32,851 nt of DNA from Pirellula staleyi DSM 6068 (GTDB lineage Bacteria > Planctomycetota > Planctomycetia > Pirellulales > Pirellulaceae): the NCBI GenBank assembly GCA_945875845.1, contig CAMCMB010000080.1, positions 1 through 32,851 on the forward strand, read 5' to 3'. The position numbers and the translations under genes were made by a program. The notes under the pieces were generated by a model. The model saw only the letters and a program-made list of their open reading frames with translations. It searched no databases and was not told the origin of the DNA. Positions 1-7,192 of this stretch are shown piece after piece (within the stretch, counting starts at the first letter, position 1; each line of letters starts with the position of its first letter).

Positions 1-198
1 GAACGCTTGGAGGAGGACATCACCGACCGAGCCGGCATTCATGGCCCGCTAGAGGTGATCATCGAAGTGGATGAAGCCATCGAAGTTCCGACCGAACGTG
101 CGCCACGAGGCGAAGAGGACCCTATCATGAAGCGACTCCGCGAACGACTGACCAGTATGCTAGATAGACTCGCCCACGAGGCCAACACGGTGCATTAA
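1..198 (+). CDS. C-terminal end of an unidentified protein, possibly a lysophospholipid acyltransferase (partial)
   Basis: The frame is open from the first base and stops at 196-198, so only the last 65 residues are visible. The piece has a hydrophobic beta-strand (PLEVIIEVDEAIEVP) followed by an amphipathic helix (residues about 42-60, MKRLRERLTSMLDRLA). This strand-plus-helix ending resembles the C-terminus of planctomycete PlsC-like acyltransferases, where a 'V.GEPIEV' strand precedes a helix of this kind. The catalytic HX4D motif would lie upstream, outside the window, so the family call is an inference. A repeat island begins about 30 bp after the stop. Confidence 0.4.
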   Translation, partial: ERLEEDITDRAGIHGPLEVIIEVDEAIEVPTERAPRGEEDPIMKRLRERLTSMLDRLAHEANTVH

Positions 199-230
199 GG
201 CAAAGGGCTGTTCCGTTTGACAACCCGACG

Positions 231-320
231 CGTGGCACGAGCGCGCTCGTGAATCCATGGGCGAGACGCCCATGCCACTTTTGAATACCCCCTGTCACAG
301 TACATTAAAGCAACGAGCCG
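231..320 (+). repeat. Interspersed 'GGGCGAGACGCCC' module, copy 1
   Basis: Begins CGTGGCACGAGCGCGCTCGT (the core GAGCGCGCTC is palindromic), then CCATGGGCGAGACGCCCATG (palindromic arms CATGGGCG/CGCCCATG), then CCACTTT, and ends CATTAAAGCAACGAGCCG. Near-identical copies lie at 10626-10720 (reverse), 13066-13166 and 18678-18771. No ORF is conserved across the copies. It is a non-coding interspersed repeat rich in hairpins. Confidence 0.85.
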
Positions 321-356
321 GTAAGCGAGGAATTGCAGTCGGCGCCCCCCGCTTAT

Positions 357-474
357 CGGCTTGTTGTTTTAATGGTACGACGGACTTCCTAGTCCGTCGA
401 GTTCCCCATTGACGGACTGGGAAGTCCGTCATACCGCCCTTAACCAACAACGACTTCACTAAATCAACAAGCCG
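357..474 (-). repeat. MITE-like 118-bp element, copy 1
   Basis: Bounded by imperfect terminal inverted repeats: CGGCTTGTTGTTTTAATG at the left and CACTAAATCAACAAGCCG at the right. The interior has two palindromes of the type ACGGACTTCCTAGTCCGT separated by a short AT-richer spacer. Related copies are at 16545-16662, 18510-18627 and, truncated, 29036-29112. Copy 1 is inverted relative to copies 2 and 3. No coding capacity. Confidence 0.8.
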
Positions 475-563
475 TTATGCATCGGGTTACGAATTCACAA
501 CCTGTCAGATCGCCCGTATCAACTTTCAAAACACAACCCCTAATCCTCACAAGTGGAGTTCCC

Positions 564-2174
564 ATGCTCGACCTCACGAAGATCCCTGATGCTGTTCGGT
601 CGGAAGGAAGTGTTTCGCGTCGACTGGTACTCGCCTACGGCGCAGCATTGGCAGCACTGCCATTGGTTTCCTCAAAGCTCACCGCCGCAGATCGGAAAAT
701 CGTTTTTGCGAGTAACCCGTTTACGCTGGGCGTTGCGTCGGGTGACCCCGATGCGAATAGTCTAGTGCTATGGACCAAACTAGCTCCGGATCCGACTACG
801 GCTCAGGGAGGGATGAATCCCGAGATGGTGCCAGTATCTTGGGAGATAGCCGAAGACGAATCGATGAAGAATGTGGTCTCTAGCGGCATCGCAGTCGCGA
901 CTCCTCAACTTGGACACTCGGTGCATGTCGAAGTTCAAGGCCTCAAACCAGCTCGTTGGTATTGGTACCGTTTTCGAGCGGGTGACGCAGTCAGCCCGAT
1001 CGGCAGAACTCGCACCCTCCCGGAGCCAAACGCCGAGCCTGACTCGCTGCGTTTCGCATTCGCTTCCTGCCAAAACTACGAGCAAGGATTGTTTACTGCG
1101 TATGACCAAATGGCCAAAGACAATCTCGATTTAGTCTTCCATCTCGGCGATTATATCTACGAGTATCCTGGGAAAGAAAATCAAGTTCGAAAGCACAGTG
1201 GTCCCACCGAGGGCAAAATCAAAACATTAGACGACTACCGACTGCGGCATATGCAATATCGGTCGGATGAGTTGTTGAATGCAATGCATGCTCATTGTCC
1301 ATGGTTCGTCACCTGGGACGACCATGAGTTCGACAACAACTACGCCAACGACATACAAGAAGAGCAAAGGGGCAACAAACCCCCAACGGATAGAGTCGAT
1401 TTTTTGGTTCAGCGTGCCGCAGCGTATCAGGCCTACTATGAAATGATGCCGCTTCGCAAACAGACGCTTCCCGAAGGTCCTGATATGACCATCTATCGCA
1501 AAGCCTCGTTCGGTAGACTTGCCGAGTTCTTTGTACTGGACACCCGACAATATCGAACGGACCAGCCCAACGGAGATGGACTCAAGCCGATGAGTGAGGA
1601 GGCTTGGAAGCCCTCCAACACGCTACTTGGCAAGCAACAACGCGGTTGGCTCAATCGCGGCTTGCTCGAATCGACGGCAACGTGGAACGTCTTAGCTCAG
1701 CAAGTCATGTTTGCGATGGTCGAAATCAACTTGAGAGATCGCAGCGGATTTTCTATGGACCAATGGCCCGGTGCTGCTTTCGAACGAATGGCATTGATGA
1801 GGTTCATGGCCGATCGGAAAGTACCAAATCCAGTGGTGCTCACGGGTGATATTCATGCGAATTGGGTAAACGATTTGCGAGTCGATGATCGGCAAGCGGA
1901 TAGTCCAATTGTCGCTACCGAGTTCGTTGGCACTAGCATCTCAAGCGGCGGAAACGGCTCCAAAGAGGTCAAGAATCTGGACCAACTGAAAGCCGCCAAT
2001 CCTGGTGTCAAATTCCACAACCAGGAACGTGGCTACGTTCGATGTGAGGTGACCGCGGATCGATGGACGAGCGACTACGTCGTCGTCGAGGATGTGAAAA
2101 CCGCTGGTGGAGCGGCGTTGACCCGTGCGTCCTTTACCGTCGAAGCGGGGCGTCCAGGGGCACAGCGCTCGTAA
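564..2174 (+). CDS. phoD: Tat-exported alkaline phosphatase D (PhoD) family protein
   Basis: Predicted 536-residue metal-dependent phosphomonoesterase/phosphodiesterase acting outside the cytoplasm. The N-terminus SRRLVL followed by AYGAALAALPLVSS is a twin-arginine signal. An Ig-like PhoD N-terminal domain follows (about residues 48-155), then the metallophosphatase core with FASCQN, HLGDYIYE, TWDDHEFDNN and VVLTGDIHANW, the expected metal-ligand motifs of PhoD (Ca/Fe centre in characterised members). The start at 564 is preferred over ATG 477: it has GTGGAG 8 bases upstream and begins just before the Tat signal, whereas the 477 extension runs straight out of the MITE-like repeat. It stands alone, followed by the Cys-rich gene after about 150 bp. 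Full length for the family. Confidence 0.9.
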   Translation: MLDLTKIPDAVRSEGSVSRRLVLAYGAALAALPLVSSKLTAADRKIVFASNPFTLGVASGDPDANSLVLWTKLAPDPTTAQGGMNPEMVPVSWEIAEDESMKNVVSSGIAVATPQLGHSVHVEVQGLKPARWYWYRFRAGDAVSPIGRTRTLPEPNAEPDSLRFAFASCQNYEQGLFTAYDQMAKDNLDLVFHLGDYIYEYPGKENQVRKHSGPTEGKIKTLDDYRLRHMQYRSDELLNAMHAHCPWFVTWDDHEFDNNYANDIQEEQRGNKPPTDRVDFLVQRAAAYQAYYEMMPLRKQTLPEGPDMTIYRKASFGRLAEFFVLDTRQYRTDQPNGDGLKPMSEEAWKPSNTLLGKQQRGWLNRGLLESTATWNVLAQQVMFAMVEINLRDRSGFSMDQWPGAAFERMALMRFMADRKVPNPVVLTGDIHANWVNDLRVDDRQADSPIVATEFVGTSISSGGNGSKEVKNLDQLKAANPGVKFHNQERGYVRCEVTADRWTSDYVVVEDVKTAGGAALTRASFTVEAGRPGAQRS

Positions 2175-2230
2175 CGTTTTTTGAGACTTCTCGCTCAACG
2201 AACCAAATGGTCGCAGGAATACGAGTGAAC

Positions 2231-2258
2231 TTGTACTTTTGATCCACTCAAGTATCAT
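2231..2258 (+). promoter_or_regulatory. Candidate sigma70-like promoter
   Basis: TTGTAC (2231-2236) and TATCAT (2253-2258) are separated by 16 bp. Initiation about 7 bp downstream would place the start just before the GGAGGA Shine-Dalgarno of the leader ORF at 2280, leaving a very short 5' leader. This is a match to the general consensus only; planctomycete promoters are poorly characterised. Confidence 0.25.
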
Positions 2259-2279
2259 TGCCCGCGTGGAGGACAAATC

Positions 2280-2336
2280 ATGACAGGAATTTGGAATCTG
2301 CGATTGCGCAGTCGCGTCGTTGAAAATGAGTCCTAA
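2280..2336 (+). CDS. Possible 18-residue leader peptide overlapping the Cys-rich gene
   Basis: ATG 2280 follows a strong Shine-Dalgarno (GGAGGA at 2268-2273, 6-base spacing). The frame reads MTGIWNLRLRSRVVENES and stops at 2334-2336, just after the ATG (2326) of the downstream gene, which has no ribosome-binding site of its own. The arrangement suggests translational coupling: ribosomes loaded on the leader would terminate on top of the downstream start. No attenuator-type hairpin or codon run is evident. It may be coincidental. Confidence 0.35.
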   Translation: MTGIWNLRLRSRVVENES

Positions 2337-3048
2337 AAGAAAGCTATTCGCAACAAAACGCTGGCAGAGTGTCCTCGGATGGATAGGGCTGGTTTCGTTT
2401 TTTGTATCTGTCTTACCTATCCCGATCATTTTGCCTTCCGTGAAGAGCATCGACGGGCAAGCTTTTTTCTGCCAAGATCGGCCATGCGGTTGTGCTTCCG
2501 CAGAACAGTGCTGGACACATTGCTGTTGTGCTACCTTAAAAGAGCGACTTGACTGGGCCGAAAAAAAAGGCGTAACGCCTCCGGCCTATGCAGCCAAATC
2601 GCCGAGCGAGCTTGCTGCAACTAAGCACAAGAAATCGTGCTGTTCAAACAACAACAAAATCGCAGAAAAACGAGGCGCTGATGCGCGCAATGATTGCGAT
2701 GATTCCGATTCCAATTTGACCGCCTCAAACACTTGCACGGCCGAGAAAAAACTTACCGAAAAAACCTGTTGCGAGTCCAAGCAAGCCAAAGCCAACAATA
2801 AAGAACTTGTTCGAGAGCAAGTGAAGAAAAAACCTGGACGACTCGTTGTGAGCATGCTTGCGTCGAAATGCCAAGGGAAATCGTACAGCTTTTGCGCATT
2901 GCCTTGGTTCATTCTCCAATCTCCCATGAGCGTTGTTGCGTGCGATGTACCGACCGCTGAGCCATGGGGAATACAATCGCGTAGCTGGTATGATCAAAGG
3001 CCCTGTCCCGACCCGCCACCGCCAAGGTGCGGGCTGTGCTCTATCTGA
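2326..3048 (+). CDS. Cysteine-rich membrane-anchored protein of unknown function
   Basis: 240 residues. A single hydrophobic segment (about residues 15-38, VLGWIGLVSFFVSVLPIPII) is followed by FFCQDRPCGCASAEQCW and HCCC, a dense Cys/His block, and then a 'TLKERLDWAEKKGVTPP' segment. I recall this CGCxSAEQCW...CCC block from uncharacterised planctomycete proteins. The middle is low-complexity and charged, with further CC pairs (KKSCCS, KTCCES), and the tail is Pro/Cys-rich (PCPDPPPPRCGLC). About 20 cysteines outside the membrane suggest metal binding (Cu, Zn or Fe), but this is inference. ATG 2326 is preferred over TTG 2320. The next gene is a secreted cytochrome, so a redox or metal-handling role at the envelope is plausible. 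Confidence 0.7.
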   Translation: MSPKRKLFATKRWQSVLGWIGLVSFFVSVLPIPIILPSVKSIDGQAFFCQDRPCGCASAEQCWTHCCCATLKERLDWAEKKGVTPPAYAAKSPSELAATKHKKSCCSNNNKIAEKRGADARNDCDDSDSNLTASNTCTAEKKLTEKTCCESKQAKANNKELVREQVKKKPGRLVVSMLASKCQGKSYSFCALPWFILQSPMSVVACDVPTAEPWGIQSRSWYDQRPCPDPPPPRCGLCSI

Positions 3049-3299
3049 CAATCTTGTAAGTCGGTGGCCAACTTGTATGGGGTGGCCAATGCGCATTCGT
3101 CAGCAGATGTTTGCGGAACGATTTGTACGTAGGTTTAAGTTACGAGCAACTCAGCGTTTGCGATACGATGGCGAGTGCATACCACACTGCCGTAGCTAGT
3201 CGCTTTCTGTGCCTTTCGAGACATCGTTGCCGTGCGCCTGATGAATTTCGACGCATGTCCGACCTCGTTTTCTTCTCTATTTATTAGAAACCTTTAACA

Positions 3300-4523
3300 A
3301 TGTGTACGTCTCATGCAATCATGGCGATTGGATTGATCTTTTGGTTGACTCCAAGTGCCTATGCGGACTCTCCTGTGGAGATATATCAACGAAGGGTTAT
3401 CCCGTTACTTCAATCGTCGAAAGCGAGTAGTTGTTCGGCTTGCCATCTGCAGGGTGTCAAACTGGAAGATTTCCTTACTTCCGACCCCAAGGCTACTTTC
3501 GCTTCGCTTCGCGCTCGCGGTTGGATCGATATCGACAATCCAGATCAATCTAAACTCTTGCAATTCATTGCAAAGAAGCCTGATCATTCCGACGACTTGA
3601 TGGATCAAGTGCGAAATTCCGAGTTGAAAGCGATTGGAGATTGGATTCGCGCATCGGTTCGCGATCCAGGCTTGCTCGATACACCACTGCCCAAATTAAA
3701 CGACCTCAAGCTGGACGAGTCGCTCATTCGTCATGCGCGAAAAGACCGGGTTCTTAACAGGTTTGTCGATGCAGTTTGGTCGCAGTTCGAGCGCTGCGCG
3801 AACTGCCATTCTCCAGATCGCAACGCCAAGCAAGTTGAAAAGAACGGCGAGCAAATGAGCTGGATCGTCCCCAATTCTCCTGGCGACACCTTGCAACTTT
3901 TGGAAGATCGCGATTTGATCAACTTCAATAAACCAAGTGAAAGCTTGCTCAGGACAAAATCCCTTGGGCGAGACGATCATGGTGGTGGTATCAAGTTCCC
4001 TGTGGATGGCCAAACCGACCGAGAATGGGTGGGATTTCTTGAAGACTATGCAGCGATCAAAAAGGAACGCTACGCAAATTCTTTAGACATTCCAAAAAAT
4101 GCTTCGATCCGAACTTGGCGAACCGGCCATCATTTGCGAATTAAGGATTTGCAAAAGCTTTCGATGGGACAGTATTGCGTAGTCGTCATGTATGCGGTGA
4201 ACGCTGACGGTGAAGTCGATAAGAACGCGGTCGCGATCAGCGAAGGGCGGGTCTCGAAGGACGGAACCAGTTGGAATTCCTCACTAATGCTCATTGAGCC
4301 AAGTCGTATGCGGCACACAGGTGCTTCGGTCGCGTGGAGCGAATTGCTGCCCGATGGCAAAGTTGAATTGCAATGGCTTGTCGTGGATGATTCAACGACG
4401 TCTATCGAAGAAATTCTCGCGATGAAATCCGTTGCACGATTTGACATCGATTCGCTTTGGGATCCAGGGCATGGTTCCGCAAAGTCCATTTCATTTGATG
4501 CGTTTCAACCCATCGAAAAGTAG
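3300..4523 (+). CDS. Secreted di-haem c-type cytochrome (planctomycete type)
   Basis: 407 residues. Signal peptide about residues 8-22 (MAIGLIFWLTPSAYA) with cleavage after AYA. Two haem-c attachment motifs are visible: CSACH (C45, C48, H49) and CANCH (C166, C169, H170), each followed by a segment typical of planctomycete cytochrome domains. The C-terminal 130 residues (from about NASIRTWRTG) look like a separate beta-rich domain that I do not recognise. Likely role: periplasmic electron transfer or a binding module partnered with an unknown oxidoreductase. No clear Shine-Dalgarno precedes ATG 3300; ATG 3321 is an alternative that still keeps the signal peptide. Flanked by the Cys-rich protein and a DUF1559 protein, all co-directional but separated by 80-250 bp. 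Confidence 0.8.
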   Translation: MCTSHAIMAIGLIFWLTPSAYADSPVEIYQRRVIPLLQSSKASSCSACHLQGVKLEDFLTSDPKATFASLRARGWIDIDNPDQSKLLQFIAKKPDHSDDLMDQVRNSELKAIGDWIRASVRDPGLLDTPLPKLNDLKLDESLIRHARKDRVLNRFVDAVWSQFERCANCHSPDRNAKQVEKNGEQMSWIVPNSPGDTLQLLEDRDLINFNKPSESLLRTKSLGRDDHGGGIKFPVDGQTDREWVGFLEDYAAIKKERYANSLDIPKNASIRTWRTGHHLRIKDLQKLSMGQYCVVVMYAVNADGEVDKNAVAISEGRVSKDGTSWNSSLMLIEPSRMRHTGASVAWSELLPDGKVELQWLVVDDSTTSIEEILAMKSVARFDIDSLWDPGHGSAKSISFDAFQPIEK

Positions 4524-4601
4524 CAATCGCTGCAACTTGCTCGCTGAAACTTGATTTCCTATCCATATCTGAATTCAATCCTTTAAGTCTTAGAGAATAA
4601 A

Positions 4602-5711
4602 ATGGTTCGAACTTTTAAAACACCCAACAATGGCATTCGAACGGCATTTACACTTGTCGAACTGCTTGTCGTTATTGCCATCATCGGTATCCTCGTCGGA
4701 TTGCTATTGCCAGCGGTTCAAGCCGCGCGCGAAGCAGCACGCCGAATGCAATGCGGCAACCATTTGCGACAATTGTCGCTTGCGACAATGAACTACGAAA
4801 CGGCGAATAAGCGATTCCCAACCCAGGGAACCGTGGATGAGGACTTTTCCGTTCAAGCTCGATTGTTGCCTTTCATGGAACAGTCCTCCATTCACAACGG
4901 TATCGACTATACAAAGCCTGCATTCACTGGACCATTCAATGCGAAAATTCCAAACCCACTGTTCGTCGGTACCTTCGCCCAACCGATTCCCATTTTTCTT
5001 TGCCCGAGCGATCCAGCCCCGAACACCACTACGATCACCGTGAGTGGTACGCAATATACCTATGCTGGACTGAACTACATGGTAAGCTTTGGAAGCGGAA
5101 CCAAAACCAACAATGACCTGCGATGGCCAACCGATGGAATCGTGTATCAGAATTCGAAACGAGGATTCAATGCAATCACCGATGGTACTTCGAACACGAT
5201 CATCTTGAGTGAAACGGTTCGAAGCGTGGGTGATGACTTTACGTTAGCCGCTGGCAAGCTTCCGAAGTTTCCGTACCAAGCAACCCTAAACGGTTCGGGA
5301 GGTCTTAGTTCCGGGATCAATGCGACACCTGGATTGAAGACGACCGGTAGCCCTTGGGGCGCATTCGCAGATGCAAATGGAATGGTCTCAAACCCGAACG
5401 TAAATACGGCTTGGAGTTCGTTTTCGGGATGGCGTGGAGGAACGAGTACTGCGCTTCGAGGGCGTGGAATTGCATGGGCGTTTTGCGGGTCAATCAATTC
5501 CCTAACAAACGGATACCAGTCTCCAAACAGCGTTGTTCCGGATATCGTGACGCACTTTTCCGGATACTTTGGACCACGCAGTCACCACACGGGCGGAGCG
5601 CAGGCTGGACGGGCCGATGGTTCGGTTGGCTTTCTCTCCAGCAGTACGGAGCAAAGTATTTGCCAAGCACTTCACAGTTGCAACGGTGGCGAAATCGCAT
5701 CGGAAAATTAA
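4602..5711 (+). CDS. DUF1559 / type II pseudopilin-like (H-X9-DG) protein
   Basis: 369 residues. Type IV prepilin-type N-terminus: short basic leader, then FTLVE and the hydrophobic helix LLVVIAIIGILVGLLLPAVQ, with cleavage expected between A15 and F16 and the usual Glu at mature position 5 (E20). AAREAARRMQCGNHLRQLSLATMNYE, normal for DUF1559, follows. The body is the beta-rich DUF1559 domain and ends in the usual C-terminal block H-(9 residues)-DG (HHTGGAQAGRADGSVGFLSS). This family is heavily expanded in Planctomycetes and is thought to form surface pseudopilus-like structures; substrates are unknown. The stop is 29 bp before the hairpin tandem array, so its mRNA probably carries that array as 3' UTR. 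Confidence 0.92.
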   Translation: MVRTFKTPNNGIRTAFTLVELLVVIAIIGILVGLLLPAVQAAREAARRMQCGNHLRQLSLATMNYETANKRFPTQGTVDEDFSVQARLLPFMEQSSIHNGIDYTKPAFTGPFNAKIPNPLFVGTFAQPIPIFLCPSDPAPNTTTITVSGTQYTYAGLNYMVSFGSGTKTNNDLRWPTDGIVYQNSKRGFNAITDGTSNTIILSETVRSVGDDFTLAAGKLPKFPYQATLNGSGGLSSGINATPGLKTTGSPWGAFADANGMVSNPNVNTAWSSFSGWRGGTSTALRGRGIAWAFCGSINSLTNGYQSPNSVVPDIVTHFSGYFGPRSHHTGGAQAGRADGSVGFLSSSTEQSICQALHSCNGGEIASEN

Positions 5712-5740
5712 GCGAACGATCCGCAGGACGAGACTGCGAA

Positions 5741-6146
5741 ATGCCCCTGGGTTTATCCCAGGGGATCGTTACCTTCATGCTAGGGTGAAGGTCAGCTACC
5801 ACTGGCGTAAAGCCAGATGGCATGGATCAAATGCCCCTGGGTTTACCCCAGGGGATCGTTACCCTTCACGCTAGGGCGAAGGTCAGCTACCACTGGCGTA
5901 AAGCCAGATGGCATGGATCAAATGCCCCTGGGTTTATCCCAGGGGATCGTTACCCTTCATGCTAGGGCGAAGGTCAGCTACCACTGGCGTAAAGCCAGAT
6001 GGCATGGATCGAATGCCCCTGGGTTTATCCCAGGGGATCGTTACCTTCACGCTAGGGCGACGGTCAGCTACCACTGGCGTAAAGCCAGATGGCATGGATC
6101 AAATGCCCCTGGGTTTATCCCAGGGGATCGTTACCCTTCACGCTAG
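5741..6146 (+). repeat. Tandem array, 4.5 copies of a 90/91-bp hairpin unit
   Basis: Units start at 5741, 5831, 5922 and 6013; a partial fifth runs 6103-6146. Each unit has a palindrome CCCCTGG/CCAGGGG around GTTTATC, then ATCGTTACCCTTCA(C/T)GCTAG, then a second hairpin CTGGC-GTAAA-GCCAG. Units differ at only a few positions (for example a one-base indel in TTACCC/TTACC). Because 91 is not a multiple of three, the frame rotates every copy and all forward frames stay open, which creates spurious ORFs. The array lies directly downstream of the DUF1559 gene. Confidence 0.9.
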
Positions 6147-6352
6147 CAAGAACCTCGCTGGGCCGCAGGATTTGCCAGCGGGACACCAACTCAACCTCCT
6201 CCAAACAGCCCAGACTTCCAGGCAAGACGCAGGCGGACAATTCGCGTATTTTTCTCAAAAAGTCGGTCTGGCATCAACACGCGGCAAAACGTAATCTTCC
6301 GTGAACTATACGGTGATTGTCGTTAAAAACCCTTATCAGCCGAGTCAATATC

Positions 6353-6748
6353 ATGAATTCCCACCGATGGACCCGTGTCGCCATATCAAGCTCCGGCTTG
6401 GGATTTCTATTGTTCGTCGCAATTTCAATGACCCCATCCTGGAGCCAGACGGCGAATTGGAGCGACAAAACACCGACTGTTGCGCAACATCCAATGAACG
6501 GTGCTATTGCCCCCGCTCAGGTCGCCACGGCAGGCAATTCGATGATGGCCAGCGTCATTCTCGCCAATGGATTTCAACAAATTGTGGTGGTCGATCATGC
6601 CAAAACCACGATGGCGGTCTATCATGTCGACCCTACCAAAGGCGATATCCTGCTCAAAAGTGTTCGAAGGATGGACGCCGACTTCGCGCTCGAAGAATTC
6701 AATTTGAGCGAACCAACTCCGAGTACGATTCGCAAGAATGTCCGATAG
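6353..6748 (+). CDS. Small exported protein of unknown function (planctomycete conserved type)
   Basis: 131 residues from ATG 6353 (MNSHRWTR), chosen because the hydrophobic segment SSGLGFLLFVAISMTPSWSQ follows immediately as a signal peptide or anchor. The mature part contains VILANGFQQIVVVDHAKTTM, AVYHVDPTKGDILLKSVRRM and a conserved-looking tail EPTPSTIRKNV. This 'value recorded in terms of key/context' strand pattern resembles small planctomycete proteins of unknown function that I recall, often ending in PxPxxIR. It overlaps the start of the thioesterase gene by 11 bp, implying translational coupling. No enzymatic motif is visible. Confidence 0.7.
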   Translation: MNSHRWTRVAISSSGLGFLLFVAISMTPSWSQTANWSDKTPTVAQHPMNGAIAPAQVATAGNSMMASVILANGFQQIVVVDHAKTTMAVYHVDPTKGDILLKSVRRMDADFALEEFNLSEPTPSTIRKNVR

Positions 6749-7142
6749 ATTCTCATCCGCTCCCATTTCCCAACTCATTGGCTTTCACGTTTTACCTGAA
6801 ACGCCGGACGACAAAGAGGTCGGCCGGGCCATTGTCGAACTTAAAATCGACGAGCGGCTCCACAATCCAATGGGCCGCGTGCATGGTGGAGTTCTGGCCG
6901 CACTTTCGGATGCCGCCATGGGTATTGCGTTCGGACGGACTCTCCAACCCGATCAAGATTTCTCGACCATCGATTTGCATATCCACTTTATGCGTCCGGT
7001 TCGCGGCAAGTTGCTGACGGCCACAGGCACGATGATTCAACGCGGCTTGCGAATCGGCTACGTACAATGCAAAATCACCGACGACCGTGGCAAGGAAGTC
7101 GCCAGCAGCTCGTGTAGTTGCACCGTGCTGGACAAGATGTAG
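6738..7142 (+). CDS. PaaI-family hotdog thioesterase
   Basis: 134 residues, the usual length for a single hotdog-fold PaaI/YbgC-like acyl-CoA thioesterase. The central helix motif NPMGRVHGGVLAALSDAAMG matches HGGxxxxLxDxAxG; the Asp after LS is the expected catalytic or polarising residue, and HGG forms the oxyanion/CoA region. FSTIDLHIHFMRPVRGKLLTATG is the next core strand pair. ATG 6738 overlaps the preceding gene by 11 bp; the asparagine-synthase-like gene starts 50 bp downstream. The substrate cannot be predicted. Its position in a coupled unit with a PP-loop enzyme and a radical SAM enzyme may mean that it acts on an acyl intermediate or has an unrelated housekeeping role. Confidence 0.85.
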   Translation: MSDRFSSAPISQLIGFHVLPETPDDKEVGRAIVELKIDERLHNPMGRVHGGVLAALSDAAMGIAFGRTLQPDQDFSTIDLHIHFMRPVRGKLLTATGTMIQRGLRIGYVQCKITDDRGKEVASSSCSCTVLDKM

Positions 7143-7192
7143 ACTTTGAAAAGGTCCAGAGAATCTTTTTCCTTTTAGGCTATTCCACTCCA

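Noticed and set aside
477-563. Upstream start ATG 477 for the PhoD-like phosphatase
   Set aside because: ATG 477 lies at the end of a MITE-like element and has no ribosome-binding site. Starting at 564 places the Tat motif properly and follows a GTGGAG.
2933-3199. 88-codon forward ORF overlapping the end of the Cys-rich gene
   Set aside because: It overlaps the Cys-rich gene in another frame, has no ribosome-binding site and shows no recognisable pattern.
5741-6146. Possible CRISPR array
   Set aside because: The whole 90/91-bp unit is repeated, with no variable spacers between short repeats, and no cas genes are present.
5817-6304. Overlapping forward ORFs of 70-128 codons in the tandem array
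   Set aside because: They are produced by a 91-bp repeat unit that rotates the reading frame and lacks stops. The same peptide phrases recur in different frames, and there is no ribosome-binding site or separate gene signal.
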